From positions 32,980-96,979 of the forward strand of contig CACGPP010000005.1 in assembly GCA_902574995.1 (NCBI GenBank): a DNA stretch of 64,000 bases, written 5' to 3'. Positions 56,113 through 64,000 of the stretch are shown here, piece after piece. A model generated the notes under the pieces. It was not told the origin of the DNA. It was given only the letters and a program-made list of their open reading frames with translations, and did no database searches. Position numbers and translations under genes: made by a program. Numbering within the stretch: the stretch's first letter is position 1; each line of letters starts with the position of its first letter. This DNA comes from an uncultured Alphaproteobacteria bacterium (lineage in GTDB: Bacteria; Pseudomonadota; Alphaproteobacteria; HIMB59).

Positions 56113-57598
56113 CCATATACTTGCCTAATTTGGTGATATTTATATTTTCTACATTTAAGGGATTTGACAGAGACCCCTCATATAAAACCGAAATTCTGTG
56201 ACACACTTCAAGTAATTCATCTAAATCGTGTGAGATAATAATAATAGATACTCCCTTTTGTGATAATTCTACAATTGTTTTCTTAATAAATGCTTCAGAA
56301 CCTGCATCTATGCCCCATGTAGGTTGAGATAGAATTAATAGCTCAGGATTTGACATAATTTCTCTTCCAATGATAAATTTTTGAAGATTTCCTCCAGAAA
56401 GTTTACCGGCTTTGACATTAAAAGAGGGGGTATCCACATTAAAATTTTTTATAACATCACTTGCATAAGAGTTAATCTTTTCAAAGTTTATAAAATCACC
56501 TTTCTTGAATTCACTTTTATGGTTCATGCTTAAAAATATATTTTCAGATAAAGACATCTCAGGTACTGCACTATGGCCTAGCCTCTCCTCAGTAACAAAT
56601 GAGATAGAAAGAGATTTTCTTTGAAAAGTCGATAAATCATTAATATTTGAATCTTTAAAAATGATATCTCCACTAAATTCATAATCGTTTTCATTAAGTA
56701 AAATTTCCATTAATTCTTTCTGGCCATTTCCTGCTACTCCAGCAATTCCAAAAATTTGTCCTTTTTTTAAATTTAAATTAATTTTATTTAAATTAATTCT
56801 AAAAGGGTCTTTAGATTGAGTTGATAAATTTTTAATATTCAAAATTTCCTCAGAAAAATTAATGTCACTTACCTGTTTTGCTTTAGATACTTTATAACCT
56901 AGCATTTTATATCCTAAAGTTTCAGGATCCTCATTTTGAGTCGTAATTGTGCTTACAACTTTTCCATTCCTCATAATTGTTACATAATCAGACAAATTTA
57001 TAATTTCTTCTAATTTATGAGATATGAAAATAACTGTTAAACCATCTTTGACTAAATTTTTTATAATTATAAATAATTTACTAATTTCATCTGGTGTAAG
57101 AACAGAAGTAGGTTCGTCCATGATTAAAATTTTTGGGCTATTCAATAATGACCTAACAATTTCAACGGATTGCCTCTGACCAACAGATAGAGAACTAATA
57201 GGAGAATTTAAATTTAAATTAAAACCGTACTTATCGCATATTGTCTTAGACTTCTTTTTTAATCTAGTTAAAGATATATTTTCATTCATACCAAGTATTA
57301 AATTTTCAGCTACAGTAAGTGACTCAAATAAACTGAAATGTTGAAAAACCATATTTATACCTAAGTTTTTTGCAGTAGATGGTGAATTAATTATTGCTAA
57401 ATCAGAATTTATTAAAATTTCACCACTATCAGGTTTTACATGTCCATATAAAATTTTTACTAATGTTGACTTTCCTGCACCATTTTCACCTAAGATTGCA
57501 TGAATTGATTGCTCTCTGATTTTAAATGAAACATCATCATTGGCTATGACTCCGGGATAGGATTTGTGAATATTTTTAAATTCGACTATGGATTGCAT
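56096..57598 (-). CDS. nucleoside-type ABC transporter ATPase with two ABC domains
   Basis: The 500-residue protein has two fused ATPase domains, as in YufO/RbsA-type importers. The first has Walker A 'GENGAGKSTLVKILYG', signature 'LSVGQRQSVEIVRSLL' and Walker B 'ILIMDEPTSVLTP'. The second starts near residue 260 with a degenerate Walker A 'GVAGNGQKELMEIL' and a signature 'LSGGNLQKFIIGREIM', and its Walker B is 'LLILSQPTWGIDAGS' with Gln for Glu. The GxNGQ-type second domain is normal for this family, leaving one functional hydrolysis site. It leads the operon with the two permeases and the BMP protein. Confidence 0.93.
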   Translation of the reverse strand: MQSIVEFKNIHKSYPGVIANDDVSFKIREQSIHAILGENGAGKSTLVKILYGHVKPDSGEILINSDLAIINSPSTAKNLGINMVFQHFSLFESLTVAENLILGMNENISLTRLKKKSKTICDKYGFNLNLNSPISSLSVGQRQSVEIVRSLLNSPKILIMDEPTSVLTPDEISKLFIIIKNLVKDGLTVIFISHKLEEIINLSDYVTIMRNGKVVSTITTQNEDPETLGYKMLGYKVSKAKQVSDINFSEEILNIKNLSTQSKDPFRINLNKINLNLKKGQIFGIAGVAGNGQKELMEILLNENDYEFSGDIIFKDSNINDLSTFQRKSLSISFVTEERLGHSAVPEMSLSENIFLSMNHKSEFKKGDFINFEKINSYASDVIKNFNVDTPSFNVKAGKLSGGNLQKFIIGREIMSNPELLILSQPTWGIDAGSEAFIKKTIVELSQKGVSIIIISHDLDELLEVCHRISVLYEGSLSNPLNVENINITKLGKYMGGLFD

Positions 57599-57657
57599 AA
57601 ATATTAATAGATTCGTTTTTTTTAAGATTAAATTGTTTTTTTTAATTTAGGATAAAA

Positions 57658-58245
57658 TTATAAATATAAAGGTTCTGAATCATAAGATGACCAAAGATAC
57701 CACGTTACAATAGTTGAATAATTTCGCCATTTGTTAGAATGAAAAGAAAATTTGGATAAATTTTTATCTCTATAATATTTCTTATAAGCATTGATGAAAC
57801 CAAGGTCTCCTATTGGCATTATATTAGGTAAACCTAAATAAAATATACAAAACATTTCAGCAGTCCATTTACCAATGCCAAAAATTTGAGTTAAATTATC
57901 ATTAACTTTTTCAAAATTACTTTTACTTAATTTTATATCAGTTACTAAATGGTAATTTTCTAAAAGTGAAATTAAACACTTTTTCTTATTTTTACTTAAA
58001 GGTAAATTTTTTATTCTGTTTTTGTTTGTTTTAAAATTTTTAAAATTTATAGGACCTATTATGCTCTTAGAGTTTTTATAAATAGACATAGCAGCAGAAA
58101 CAGATATTTGCTGTGAACATATAGATTTAAATAGAACATCAAATTTATTTTTATTTGTTTTTAGTTGGTGATTTGGATTATAGTATACTTTAAAGATAGG
58201 GTCATTCTTTAATAAATAAGCACAACCTTTTTTCCAATAAATCAT
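57658..58245 (-). CDS. HhH-GPD DNA glycosylase (AlkA-like 3-methyladenine glycosylase)
   Basis: The 195-residue protein has the helix-hairpin-helix-GPD core: 'LFKSICSQQISVSAAMSIY' near residue 40, the hairpin 'LTQIFGIGKWTAEMFCIFYLGLPN' near residue 115, and the catalytic aspartate in 'MPIGDLGF'. It lacks the N-terminal domain of E. coli AlkA, as do many small bacterial homologues, and has no iron-sulfur cysteines, which argues against EndoIII or MutY. It should remove alkylated purines. It overlaps the dehydrogenase gene by 4 bases. Confidence 0.87.
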   Translation of the reverse strand: MIYWKKGCAYLLKNDPIFKVYYNPNHQLKTNKNKFDVLFKSICSQQISVSAAMSIYKNSKSIIGPINFKNFKTNKNRIKNLPLSKNKKKCLISLLENYHLVTDIKLSKSNFEKVNDNLTQIFGIGKWTAEMFCIFYLGLPNIMPIGDLGFINAYKKYYRDKNLSKFSFHSNKWRNYSTIVTWYLWSSYDSEPLYL

Positions 58246-59111
58246 TGATCATTAAATGACTTGACTAAACTTGAAGTATCATATTTTTTATAAATTGTAT
58301 TTTGTAAACTTTTATACTTATTAAAGACACTTTTTGTAAGATTTAAGTTTAATTTAGTTTTTTTTGCTTGTTGCAAAACATATTTTAAATCTTTGGTCAT
58401 TAATTCTGTAGAAAAACCAAAATTAAATTTATTTTTGGTAAGTGTTGGATACCTGTTAGTAAATTGCCAAGAATTAGCTGCACCATTTTTTATAGCATTA
58501 AAAATTTTTTTTTGATCAAGTTTATTTTTTTTGCTGAAGAGATAAGCTTCTGATATTGAGTATAAGATACCACATATTAAAATTTGATTAGTAAATTTAG
58601 TTAATTGACCTGATCCTAATTTTCCCATATGAGTTATATTTTTAGAGTAAAAGGAAATTATTCTTTTTGATTTATTAAAGTTTGACTCAGTTCCACCAAC
58701 CATTACTGATAAAGAAGCTTTTTTAGCGCCCTCTTCTCCACCTGTAATAGGAGCATCTAAAAATTTTAGTTTTCTTTGTTTAAACAACCGAGAGAGTAAA
58801 TCTATTTGTCTTAATGATATAGTTGAGTGATCAATAATGATTGAATTTTTGTGAAAATTTGACGTTTTTACAAACTTATTAAAAAAAGAATTTACTGCAT
58901 GATCATCTTTTAAGCAAGAAATAATAAAGTCAAATTTAATATCATTTTTAAAATTATAACTTTCAGCTATAAATTTTTTTTTCCATTTAAATTCAACTGA
59001 TTTAGTTCTATTGAATACGAATAGTTTGAAATTTTTATTTTTGGATAAATATCCAGCCATATGGAAACCCATTTTCCCAAGTCCAACAAATAAAATCTTA
59101 TAAGTTGGCAT
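58242..59111 (-). CDS. 3-hydroxyisobutyrate dehydrogenase-like beta-hydroxyacid dehydrogenase
   Basis: The 289-residue protein is a beta-hydroxyacid dehydrogenase with the N-terminal NAD(P) loop 'FVGLGKMGFHMAGYL', the substrate loop 'FLDAPITGGEEGAKKASLSVMVGG' (residues about 118-141), the catalytic lysine in 'GSGQLTKFTNQIL' and the C-terminal 'LMTKDLKYVLQQAKK'. Possible substrates are 3-hydroxyisobutyrate, tartronate semialdehyde, glyoxylate or gamma-hydroxybutyrate. A glycerate/tartronate semialdehyde role would connect to glycerate metabolism elsewhere in the window, but nothing in the sequence decides it. It overlaps its neighbours by 4 and 14 bases. Confidence 0.87.
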   Translation of the reverse strand: MPTYKILFVGLGKMGFHMAGYLSKNKNFKLFVFNRTKSVEFKWKKKFIAESYNFKNDIKFDFIISCLKDDHAVNSFFNKFVKTSNFHKNSIIIDHSTISLRQIDLLSRLFKQRKLKFLDAPITGGEEGAKKASLSVMVGGTESNFNKSKRIISFYSKNITHMGKLGSGQLTKFTNQILICGILYSISEAYLFSKKNKLDQKKIFNAIKNGAANSWQFTNRYPTLTKNKFNFGFSTELMTKDLKYVLQQAKKTKLNLNLTKSVFNKYKSLQNTIYKKYDTSSLVKSFNDQ

Positions 59112-59814
59112 AAAAAATTATTTTTTTTTCTAATTTTGAATAATCAAATTCCATATTTGGAAGATTTGTTTCAAAATTTAATAACTTCAAAAAACTCATT
59201 GCTGGAAATAAATCCCAAATTTTTGACCCGTACACGGTTAAAAAAGATCTTTCACCCTCTATAGCTTCAATAACATCGTAACCTATAGATCTTGATCTAA
59301 TTTTTTCTGTGTAAGAGTTAATAATATCTTTAAAATAAATTTTTGCATGCTCGCCCAAAAATCCAATTTGATTGGTATATAATCGGGGCTTTATTTGTTT
59401 ATGATTTTTAAAAATTAAATTGTTATGAGTATGGTAAAATACATCTCCAATGGGATCATATATTATAGCAAATTCACATTGAGTTGATTTTATAAAAGAT
59501 AGCATAATAGCAACTTTATTAATACCGTTTATAAAATTTCTTGTTCCATCAATAGGATCTACTGTTAAATATTCATTTTTTCGAATTAACTCTGAATTTC
59601 CCTCTTCTGAGATGATATTAGAGAATCCAATATTTTTAAAATATTCAATTAATTCATTCTCTATAATCACATCATAGCATGTAACTTTGGAATTATCTTC
59701 TTTAGTTGACACCTCACTTTCACTTAGTTTTCCAATATTTGGAATGATTTTTTCAGTAGCAACTTTCTTAAGAAAAGTATGAGTTTCTAAAAAAAAATTA
59801 TGCTCAATCATCAT
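59098..59814 (-). CDS. inositol monophosphatase-family phosphatase (CysQ/HisN/SuhB-like)
   Basis: The 238-residue protein has the Li-sensitive phosphatase motifs: 'EEGNSELIR' (metal-binding EE near residue 63), 'TVDPIDGTRNFINGI' (DPxDGTxxF, near residue 78) and, at the C-terminus, 'IWDLFPAMSFLK' in place of the usual W-D-x-A-A. Substrates in this family include inositol phosphates, PAP (CysQ), histidinol phosphate and fructose-1,6-bisphosphate. If it is CysQ-like it could recycle the PAP made by the TPR-sulfotransferase at 10.9 kb, but this is conjecture. It overlaps trkA by 11 bases. Confidence 0.83.
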   Translation of the reverse strand: MMIEHNFFLETHTFLKKVATEKIIPNIGKLSESEVSTKEDNSKVTCYDVIIENELIEYFKNIGFSNIISEEGNSELIRKNEYLTVDPIDGTRNFINGINKVAIMLSFIKSTQCEFAIIYDPIGDVFYHTHNNLIFKNHKQIKPRLYTNQIGFLGEHAKIYFKDIINSYTEKIRSRSIGYDVIEAIEGERSFLTVYGSKIWDLFPAMSFLKLLNFETNLPNMEFDYSKLEKKIIFYANL

Positions 59815-61132
59815 TAATTATTTTTTCTAAAACATGGGAGTCTTTTTGTGAGACGCATAAAATTAATATATCGTTATTTAAAGGAATATGATCATTATTT
59901 TTTAATTCCAAAGTTTCATTTGTCAATGTGCAGACATGATTAATAACTTTAGATTTTTTGATATTTTCATATATTTCATTTTTATAATTTATTTCATAAA
60001 TTAGATACTCATCTTTAAATATAGAATGGTAAGATAAAAGAGAACCTTTAGAAATTTTTTCAATAATTCTTGATGTTGTCAACTCCCGAGGATTTATAAT
60101 AACATCTATGCCTAAATCATTAGCAAAGGATGAGTAAGATTCGTTGTTTATCACAGATATGACAGATTTAGTGCCTCTTTTTTTTGCAATTATAGAAAGT
60201 ATTGTATTTATTTGATCATTATCTGTAACGGTTATAACTAAATCAGAATTATTTAATTTTATCTCCTCATAAAGTGTCTGATCAAGAGCATCTCCATGAA
60301 AAATTGTTGTATTTTTAAGCATACCAGCTAAATAATTACATCTATCTTTGTTTAGCTCTAAAATTTTTAAGTTAATTTCTTGATCATCTTGTTCAATTAA
60401 AGTGGATAAATTTTGACCAATATTCCCCCCACCAACAATCAATACATCCAATACATAATCTTTAAAACCAAAGAACTTAATGAGATTATTTATATATCTT
60501 CTCTTAATTAACAAGTATAGTTGATCTGAGATAGATATATTTTTAAAATCAAAGTTTATTTTATCCTCTTTACTGTGACCTAGATAACAAAGATTATTTG
60601 TTTTAAAAAAAAATTTTATTTCTTCAAAAGTGTGATTTTTAAATAAATCAGAGGACTGCATTCCAATTAATAAATAATCTTGTGTTATTAAAGACTCACT
60701 GAAAAAAGCACCAGGTAAATGAATTTTCTCAAAAATATTATTTGAAACCTCCCATTCAGGAGATATGATATGATCAAGAAATTTATTGGACTCTATTAAC
60801 AATGATTTATTTTCTTCTAAAATTAAATTTTGGTTTCTAACCCTTGCTATTGATTTATCAACATTTAAAAATTCTTTAGCAAATTTACTTGTTATTATAT
60901 TTTTTTCATCACTTCGTGTAACAGCTATAAAATAATCAATTTTCGTGTCAAAATTCTTGTAGAAAGAGGGGTTTAAAGGGTCATCATAAATTGTTTTAAT
61001 GTCAAATCTCTCAGCTAAATTTTTTAATTCATTTGCATCATCATCTAAAAGAAATACATTTTTTCCTTGTTCAGATAACTTTTTAGCAAGATTTGCACCA
61101 ACAATTCCGGAACCCAATATTAGTATATTCAT
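59804..61132 (-). CDS. trkA: Trk system potassium uptake regulatory protein TrkA
   Basis: TrkA gates the TrkH potassium channel in response to NAD(H)/ATP. The 442-residue protein has two tandem RCK units. The first Rossmann fold starts 'ILILGSGIVGANLAKKLSEQGKNVFLLDDD' (GxGxxG at residues 7-12), and the second starts 'VLIVGGGNIGQNLSTLIEQDD' near residue 232. Each is followed by a TrkA_C domain, giving the normal bacterial length of ~458. It starts at the last base of the ntrX stop codon. The order ntrY-ntrX-trkA is conserved in Alphaproteobacteria and ties this region to that class. No TrkH is in the window. Confidence 0.93.
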   Translation of the reverse strand: MNILILGSGIVGANLAKKLSEQGKNVFLLDDDANELKNLAERFDIKTIYDDPLNPSFYKNFDTKIDYFIAVTRSDEKNIITSKFAKEFLNVDKSIARVRNQNLILEENKSLLIESNKFLDHIISPEWEVSNNIFEKIHLPGAFFSESLITQDYLLIGMQSSDLFKNHTFEEIKFFFKTNNLCYLGHSKEDKINFDFKNISISDQLYLLIKRRYINNLIKFFGFKDYVLDVLIVGGGNIGQNLSTLIEQDDQEINLKILELNKDRCNYLAGMLKNTTIFHGDALDQTLYEEIKLNNSDLVITVTDNDQINTILSIIAKKRGTKSVISVINNESYSSFANDLGIDVIINPRELTTSRIIEKISKGSLLSYHSIFKDEYLIYEINYKNEIYENIKKSKVINHVCTLTNETLELKNNDHIPLNNDILILCVSQKDSHVLEKIINDD

Positions 61133-62379
61133 TAATCTATTTTTATATTTAGTGATTTAACTTTACGATACAAAGATACCCTATCGAGCTTAAGCATTTT
61201 AGCAGTTAAAGTCATATTAAAGTTATTTATTTTTAATTTTTGAACTAAGTAATCTTTTTCAAATTTATCCTTTGCTTCTTTAAAATTTAAATCATAAAGA
61301 TCTTTACTATTAGTAGAATTATTCATTAGATCTTCAATTAGTTTTTTTGATACAAATAAACTATTGTTATTTAATAATCCTGTAATATTTTCAGATAAAT
61401 TCATGATTTCAAATATATTTCCAGGCCAAGTATGATTTAATAATAATCTCTGTACATCATTATCTATCTCAATTCTATTCTCAAACTTTTTAAGTGCAAA
61501 AATATTCAAATAATGTTTAAAAAGAGGAAAAATTTCATCTTTTCTTGTAGTCAGTGGATTCAATATCACTCTGTGATCAATATTGCTCACGAATGGATCT
61601 TTCATATCTAATTTTTTACTATCGAATATTATTGATGCATTTATTTTTTTACTTTTTACTAAATTTAAATAATTTAATAATTCAACTTGGTTAAAATTTT
61701 CATAATCGTTTAAATAAATAGTGAAATAATTATGTAAAGAACTTAATTTTAGTAGATCAGACTCGTTCATTAAATTTTCATTTAAATTAACAAATGTATC
61801 AGGATTATTTGAAGACAAATTCATATGAATAGTATTTGCAAGAAAGTTTTTTCCAATACCATTAGGCCCTATTATCAAAATAGAAGAATTATTTTTTATC
61901 TTTGATATTGTTTTAAAAACATTATCAATATAGTTACCGTAACCAATGGTGTCTATCTTAGAGTGAAAGGAAATTTTGTTTCTATAGTTATTTATTGTAA
62001 CGCGTTGTTTTAGTTCGAGTAAATTTTTTTGGATTATATGAATTAGTTTTTTAGTTTCAAATGGCTTTTCGATAAAATCATTCGCTCCTGCTTTAACAGA
62101 CTCTATTGCGTTATCTATATTTGCATGACCACTAAAGGAAACAATTACTAAATTTTCATATTTATTTTTTAAATATTCAATAATATCTATCCCTTGTTTT
62201 GTACTATTTTTTAGCCATAAATCGACTAATACAACATCATAATCAAAATTTCTTAATTCAAGATCAACAAATTCTTTATATGAATTTGAATACGTGACTT
62301 TATAACCATATTTAGAAAGAATAAGTGAAATTTGTTTACAAATTTCTAATTCATCATCAATTACTAATATTTTTGTCAT
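61132..62379 (-). CDS. ntrX: NtrX-type response regulator with a degenerate AAA+ core
   Basis: NtrX is the response regulator of the NtrYX nitrogen/redox system. The 415-residue protein has an intact receiver ('ILVIDDE', phosphoacceptor Asp53 in 'VVLVDLWL', Thr/Ser in 'VSFSGHA', Lys in 'FIEKPF'). A shortened AAA+ domain follows, whose Walker A is 'GPNGIGKN' (Asn178 for Ser/Thr) and whose Walker B lacks the Asp-Glu pair. No GAFTGA loop is present. The Fis-type helix-turn-helix 'NMTLTAKMLKLDRVSLYRKVKSLNI' at the C-terminus is intact. It should bind DNA but probably does not hydrolyse ATP or activate sigma-54. It overlaps ntrY by 23 bases. Confidence 0.88.
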   Translation of the reverse strand: MTKILVIDDELEICKQISLILSKYGYKVTYSNSYKEFVDLELRNFDYDVVLVDLWLKNSTKQGIDIIEYLKNKYENLVIVSFSGHANIDNAIESVKAGANDFIEKPFETKKLIHIIQKNLLELKQRVTINNYRNKISFHSKIDTIGYGNYIDNVFKTISKIKNNSSILIIGPNGIGKNFLANTIHMNLSSNNPDTFVNLNENLMNESDLLKLSSLHNYFTIYLNDYENFNQVELLNYLNLVKSKKINASIIFDSKKLDMKDPFVSNIDHRVILNPLTTRKDEIFPLFKHYLNIFALKKFENRIEIDNDVQRLLLNHTWPGNIFEIMNLSENITGLLNNNSLFVSKKLIEDLMNNSTNSKDLYDLNFKEAKDKFEKDYLVQKLKINNFNMTLTAKMLKLDRVSLYRKVKSLNIKID

Positions 62380-64000
62380 AAAAAATTATTTCAATTTTAA
62401 ATCCTGAATAACTGTTCGTTGTTATATTCATCTTATAAGAGTTGTCAGTAATTATTTTATTTATTAAAGATAACCCCAGTCCAGATGAATTTTTTGTTGA
62501 AAAATATGGTTTAATAAGATCGTTGATATCGCCATCAAAACCTGGTCCATTATCAAAAAAAGTCAAAATTAAATTTTTATCACTTTTTTTTAAAGTTATG
62601 TCAATTGTTGGATTAATTGTTGAATTCAATGCTTCAATGGAATTTTTAAAAAGATTGTTAAAAATAATATCTAAGTAGGAATGGTCAAAATTAACAAATA
62701 AATTATTTTCAATATTGTGTGAAATTGTAATATTGTCATAATTCCTTTTATATTCCTCAATATATACCAGACAAATTTCTGATAAATTTAATTTTGTAAT
62801 GTTTGCTTTTGGCAATCTTGCATAAGTAGAAAATTCATTTACAAGGTTTTGAATTAAAAAAATTTGCCTTTTAATAGATTTGATTGAATTTATTAATTCT
62901 TCATCTTCAAGTTGGCTTTCAATAAACTCTGTTGACAAAAGCATAGGTGTCAAAGGATTTTTTATTTCATGAGAAATTTTTCTAGCAAGGTCTGCAATGG
63001 CATTATTTTTTTCAGCAAATATTAGATCAGTATAATCATTAAAAATTATAATTTGATCAAATAAAGAATTATTATCAATAAATATAGACTTAACAAAAAA
63101 ATATTTTTGAATATTCTCTAATTTAATTTCTAAATTAATTTCATATGATTTTCTGTAAAAATTTTGAGTATTGTTAAAGTGATTTGTGAGTAATTCTGTG
63201 AAGTTTTGAAATGATGTTTTTTTTTCACTACTAAATATAGAAGATGCAGAATTTTCAAAAATCATAGATTTATTATTTAAAACAAAGATGCCATAAGGTG
63301 AATTTTCTATAATATTATTTATAAAACTTAGTTGATCGTTGATGGTTGCATTAACATCTTGAAGATTATTTCTTTGATTTATTATTGTTTTACTCATCTC
63401 ATGAAAAGAGTTAGTTAACACAGAAATATCATCTTTATTATTCGATTTTTTAAATTCTAATTGTTTATATTTTCCTTTTCTAAGGTCTATTATTGAATTA
63501 TTCAAGTCTCTTATTGGTTTTGCTAATCTAAAACTAAAATTTGTTCCAATTATTATGAATATAAAAATCAAACTTGTTGAGAGAATTATATAAATAGTAA
63601 AAAAGGTTATTTGAATATCTTTTTTATTATTATCAATTGAATTTATAGCTTCGTAAGATTGTACAATGTTTTGATAGTAATTTAATGTCTCTAAATCAAT
63701 ATTTTTAAGTAATAATAAATAGTCTGAGTTATTTAAGTTAATTTTGGAGAAAAGTTGATCATTTGAAAAAAAAATAGTGATATCGTTTTCACTTTTCTTA
63801 CTTGCATCCATTAAATTTTCATCTGATAAAAATATTTTTTCGTCAGAAATATGCTCTATAAATTGATTGCTATTATTATAATTATAGACAGTTGTGATAT
63901 TAAATCTTTGTATAATATCCCTATCTATTAATCTTTCAGCAAGAACATAATTTCTTATAAACTTTGAGTCTGTTATAAGATCTCTTTCAGTTTGGTTAAT
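62357..64000 (-). CDS. ntrY: NtrY-type sensor histidine kinase (5' end beyond the window)
   Basis: The frame stays open to base 64000, so the track's Met at 63811 is internal and the gene continues outside the window. The visible part has a periplasmic sensor segment, a membrane helix ('IYIILSTSLIFIFIIIG'), a HAMP linker ('FRLAKPIRDLNNSIIDLRKG'), a PAS region, the H-box 'ARKISHEIKNPLTPMLLSTEF' with the phospho-accepting His, and the ATPase boxes 'NLFKNSIEAL' (N), 'FFDNGPGFDG' (G1) and 'STKNSSGLGLSLI' (G2). The H-box ending NPLTP is typical of NtrY. It overlaps ntrX by 23 bases and should phosphorylate Asp53 of NtrX. Confidence 0.92.
   Translation of the reverse strand: MNQTERDLITDSKFIRNYVLAERLIDRDIIQRFNITTVYNYNNSNQFIEHISDEKIFLSDENLMDASKKSENDITIFFSNDQLFSKINLNNSDYLLLLKNIDLETLNYYQNIVQSYEAINSIDNNKKDIQITFFTIYIILSTSLIFIFIIIGTNFSFRLAKPIRDLNNSIIDLRKGKYKQLEFKKSNNKDDISVLTNSFHEMSKTIINQRNNLQDVNATINDQLSFINNIIENSPYGIFVLNNKSMIFENSASSIFSSEKKTSFQNFTELLTNHFNNTQNFYRKSYEINLEIKLENIQKYFFVKSIFIDNNSLFDQIIIFNDYTDLIFAEKNNAIADLARKISHEIKNPLTPMLLSTEFIESQLEDEELINSIKSIKRQIFLIQNLVNEFSTYARLPKANITKLNLSEICLVYIEEYKRNYDNITISHNIENNLFVNFDHSYLDIIFNNLFKNSIEALNSTINPTIDITLKKSDKNLILTFFDNGPGFDGDINDLIKPYFSTKNSSGLGLSLINKIITDNSYKMNITTNSYSGFKIEIIFYDKNISN

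Overview
The window is AT-rich, densely packed chromosome from what looks like a free-living marine alphaproteobacterium with a streamlined genome. The evidence is an NtrY-NtrX-TrkA block, a small NDUFS4-type complex I accessory protein, very short or overlapping gene junctions, many ABC uptake systems, and no gene-free stretch over 300 bases. A SAR11-, HIMB59- or AEGEAN-169-like oligotroph would fit, but that placement is inferred from style and gene content, not from a phylogeny.

Layout. 1-684: end of an MFS transporter and a PaaI-type thioesterase. 779-6632 (+): gamma-glutamyltransferase-like enzyme, mazG, a TolC-type outer membrane protein, a LysR regulator and argD. 6635-10779 (-): argB, argC, an uncharacterised P-loop protein and alaC. 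10866-17826 (-): guaB and guaA, followed by three accessory genes (a 144-codon-class orphan, an FG-GAP/VCBS exported protein and a TPR-sulfotransferase). The second and third of these are each preceded by a decayed copy of the guaA 3' end. 17861-21633 (-): GFA protein, alpha/beta hydrolase, O-acetylhomoserine sulfhydrylase and an exported toroid-like protein. 21668-26292 (-): a glucosylglycerate module holding both synthesis (GpgS plus phosphatase) and breakdown (GH13_18 phosphorylase plus glycerate kinase). 26395-29611 (-): a MalFG-type sugar ABC importer with an intrinsic terminator just after its binding-protein gene.

29718-41245 is an unusual catabolic-looking island. It has five SnoaL-like proteins (four of them tandem-domain, forming two paralogous pairs), a stand-alone MetE-type zinc methyltransferase, an RraA-like protein, a bicupin, a HisD paralogue resembling sulfopropanediol dehydrogenase, a UgpC-type ATPase, an SDR and a HAD-fold protein without its catalytic aspartates. 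The ATPase missing from the sugar importer at 26-30 kb lies here, so the two loci probably work together. 41352-47401: a DUF3764-like small protein, tRNA-Arg(UCU), a five-gene branched-chain-type ABC importer, the NDUFS4-like protein and tRNA-Pro(UGG).

47454-64000: a NUDIX hydrolase, serA and serC with a DUF1015 gene, a 33-codon membrane microprotein, small unknowns, gpt beside a BMP-type nucleoside ABC importer, a DNA glycosylase, a beta-hydroxyacid dehydrogenase, an inositol-monophosphatase-family enzyme, trkA, ntrX with a degenerate AAA+ core, and ntrY running off the window end.

The most notable observations are the stacked guaA 3'-end remnants that separate accessory cargo genes, the SnoaL/MetE/RraA/HisD island, the make-and-break glucosylglycerate operon, and an arginine cluster with a P-loop protein of unknown role. 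No CRISPR array, transposase, integrase or rRNA gene was seen.
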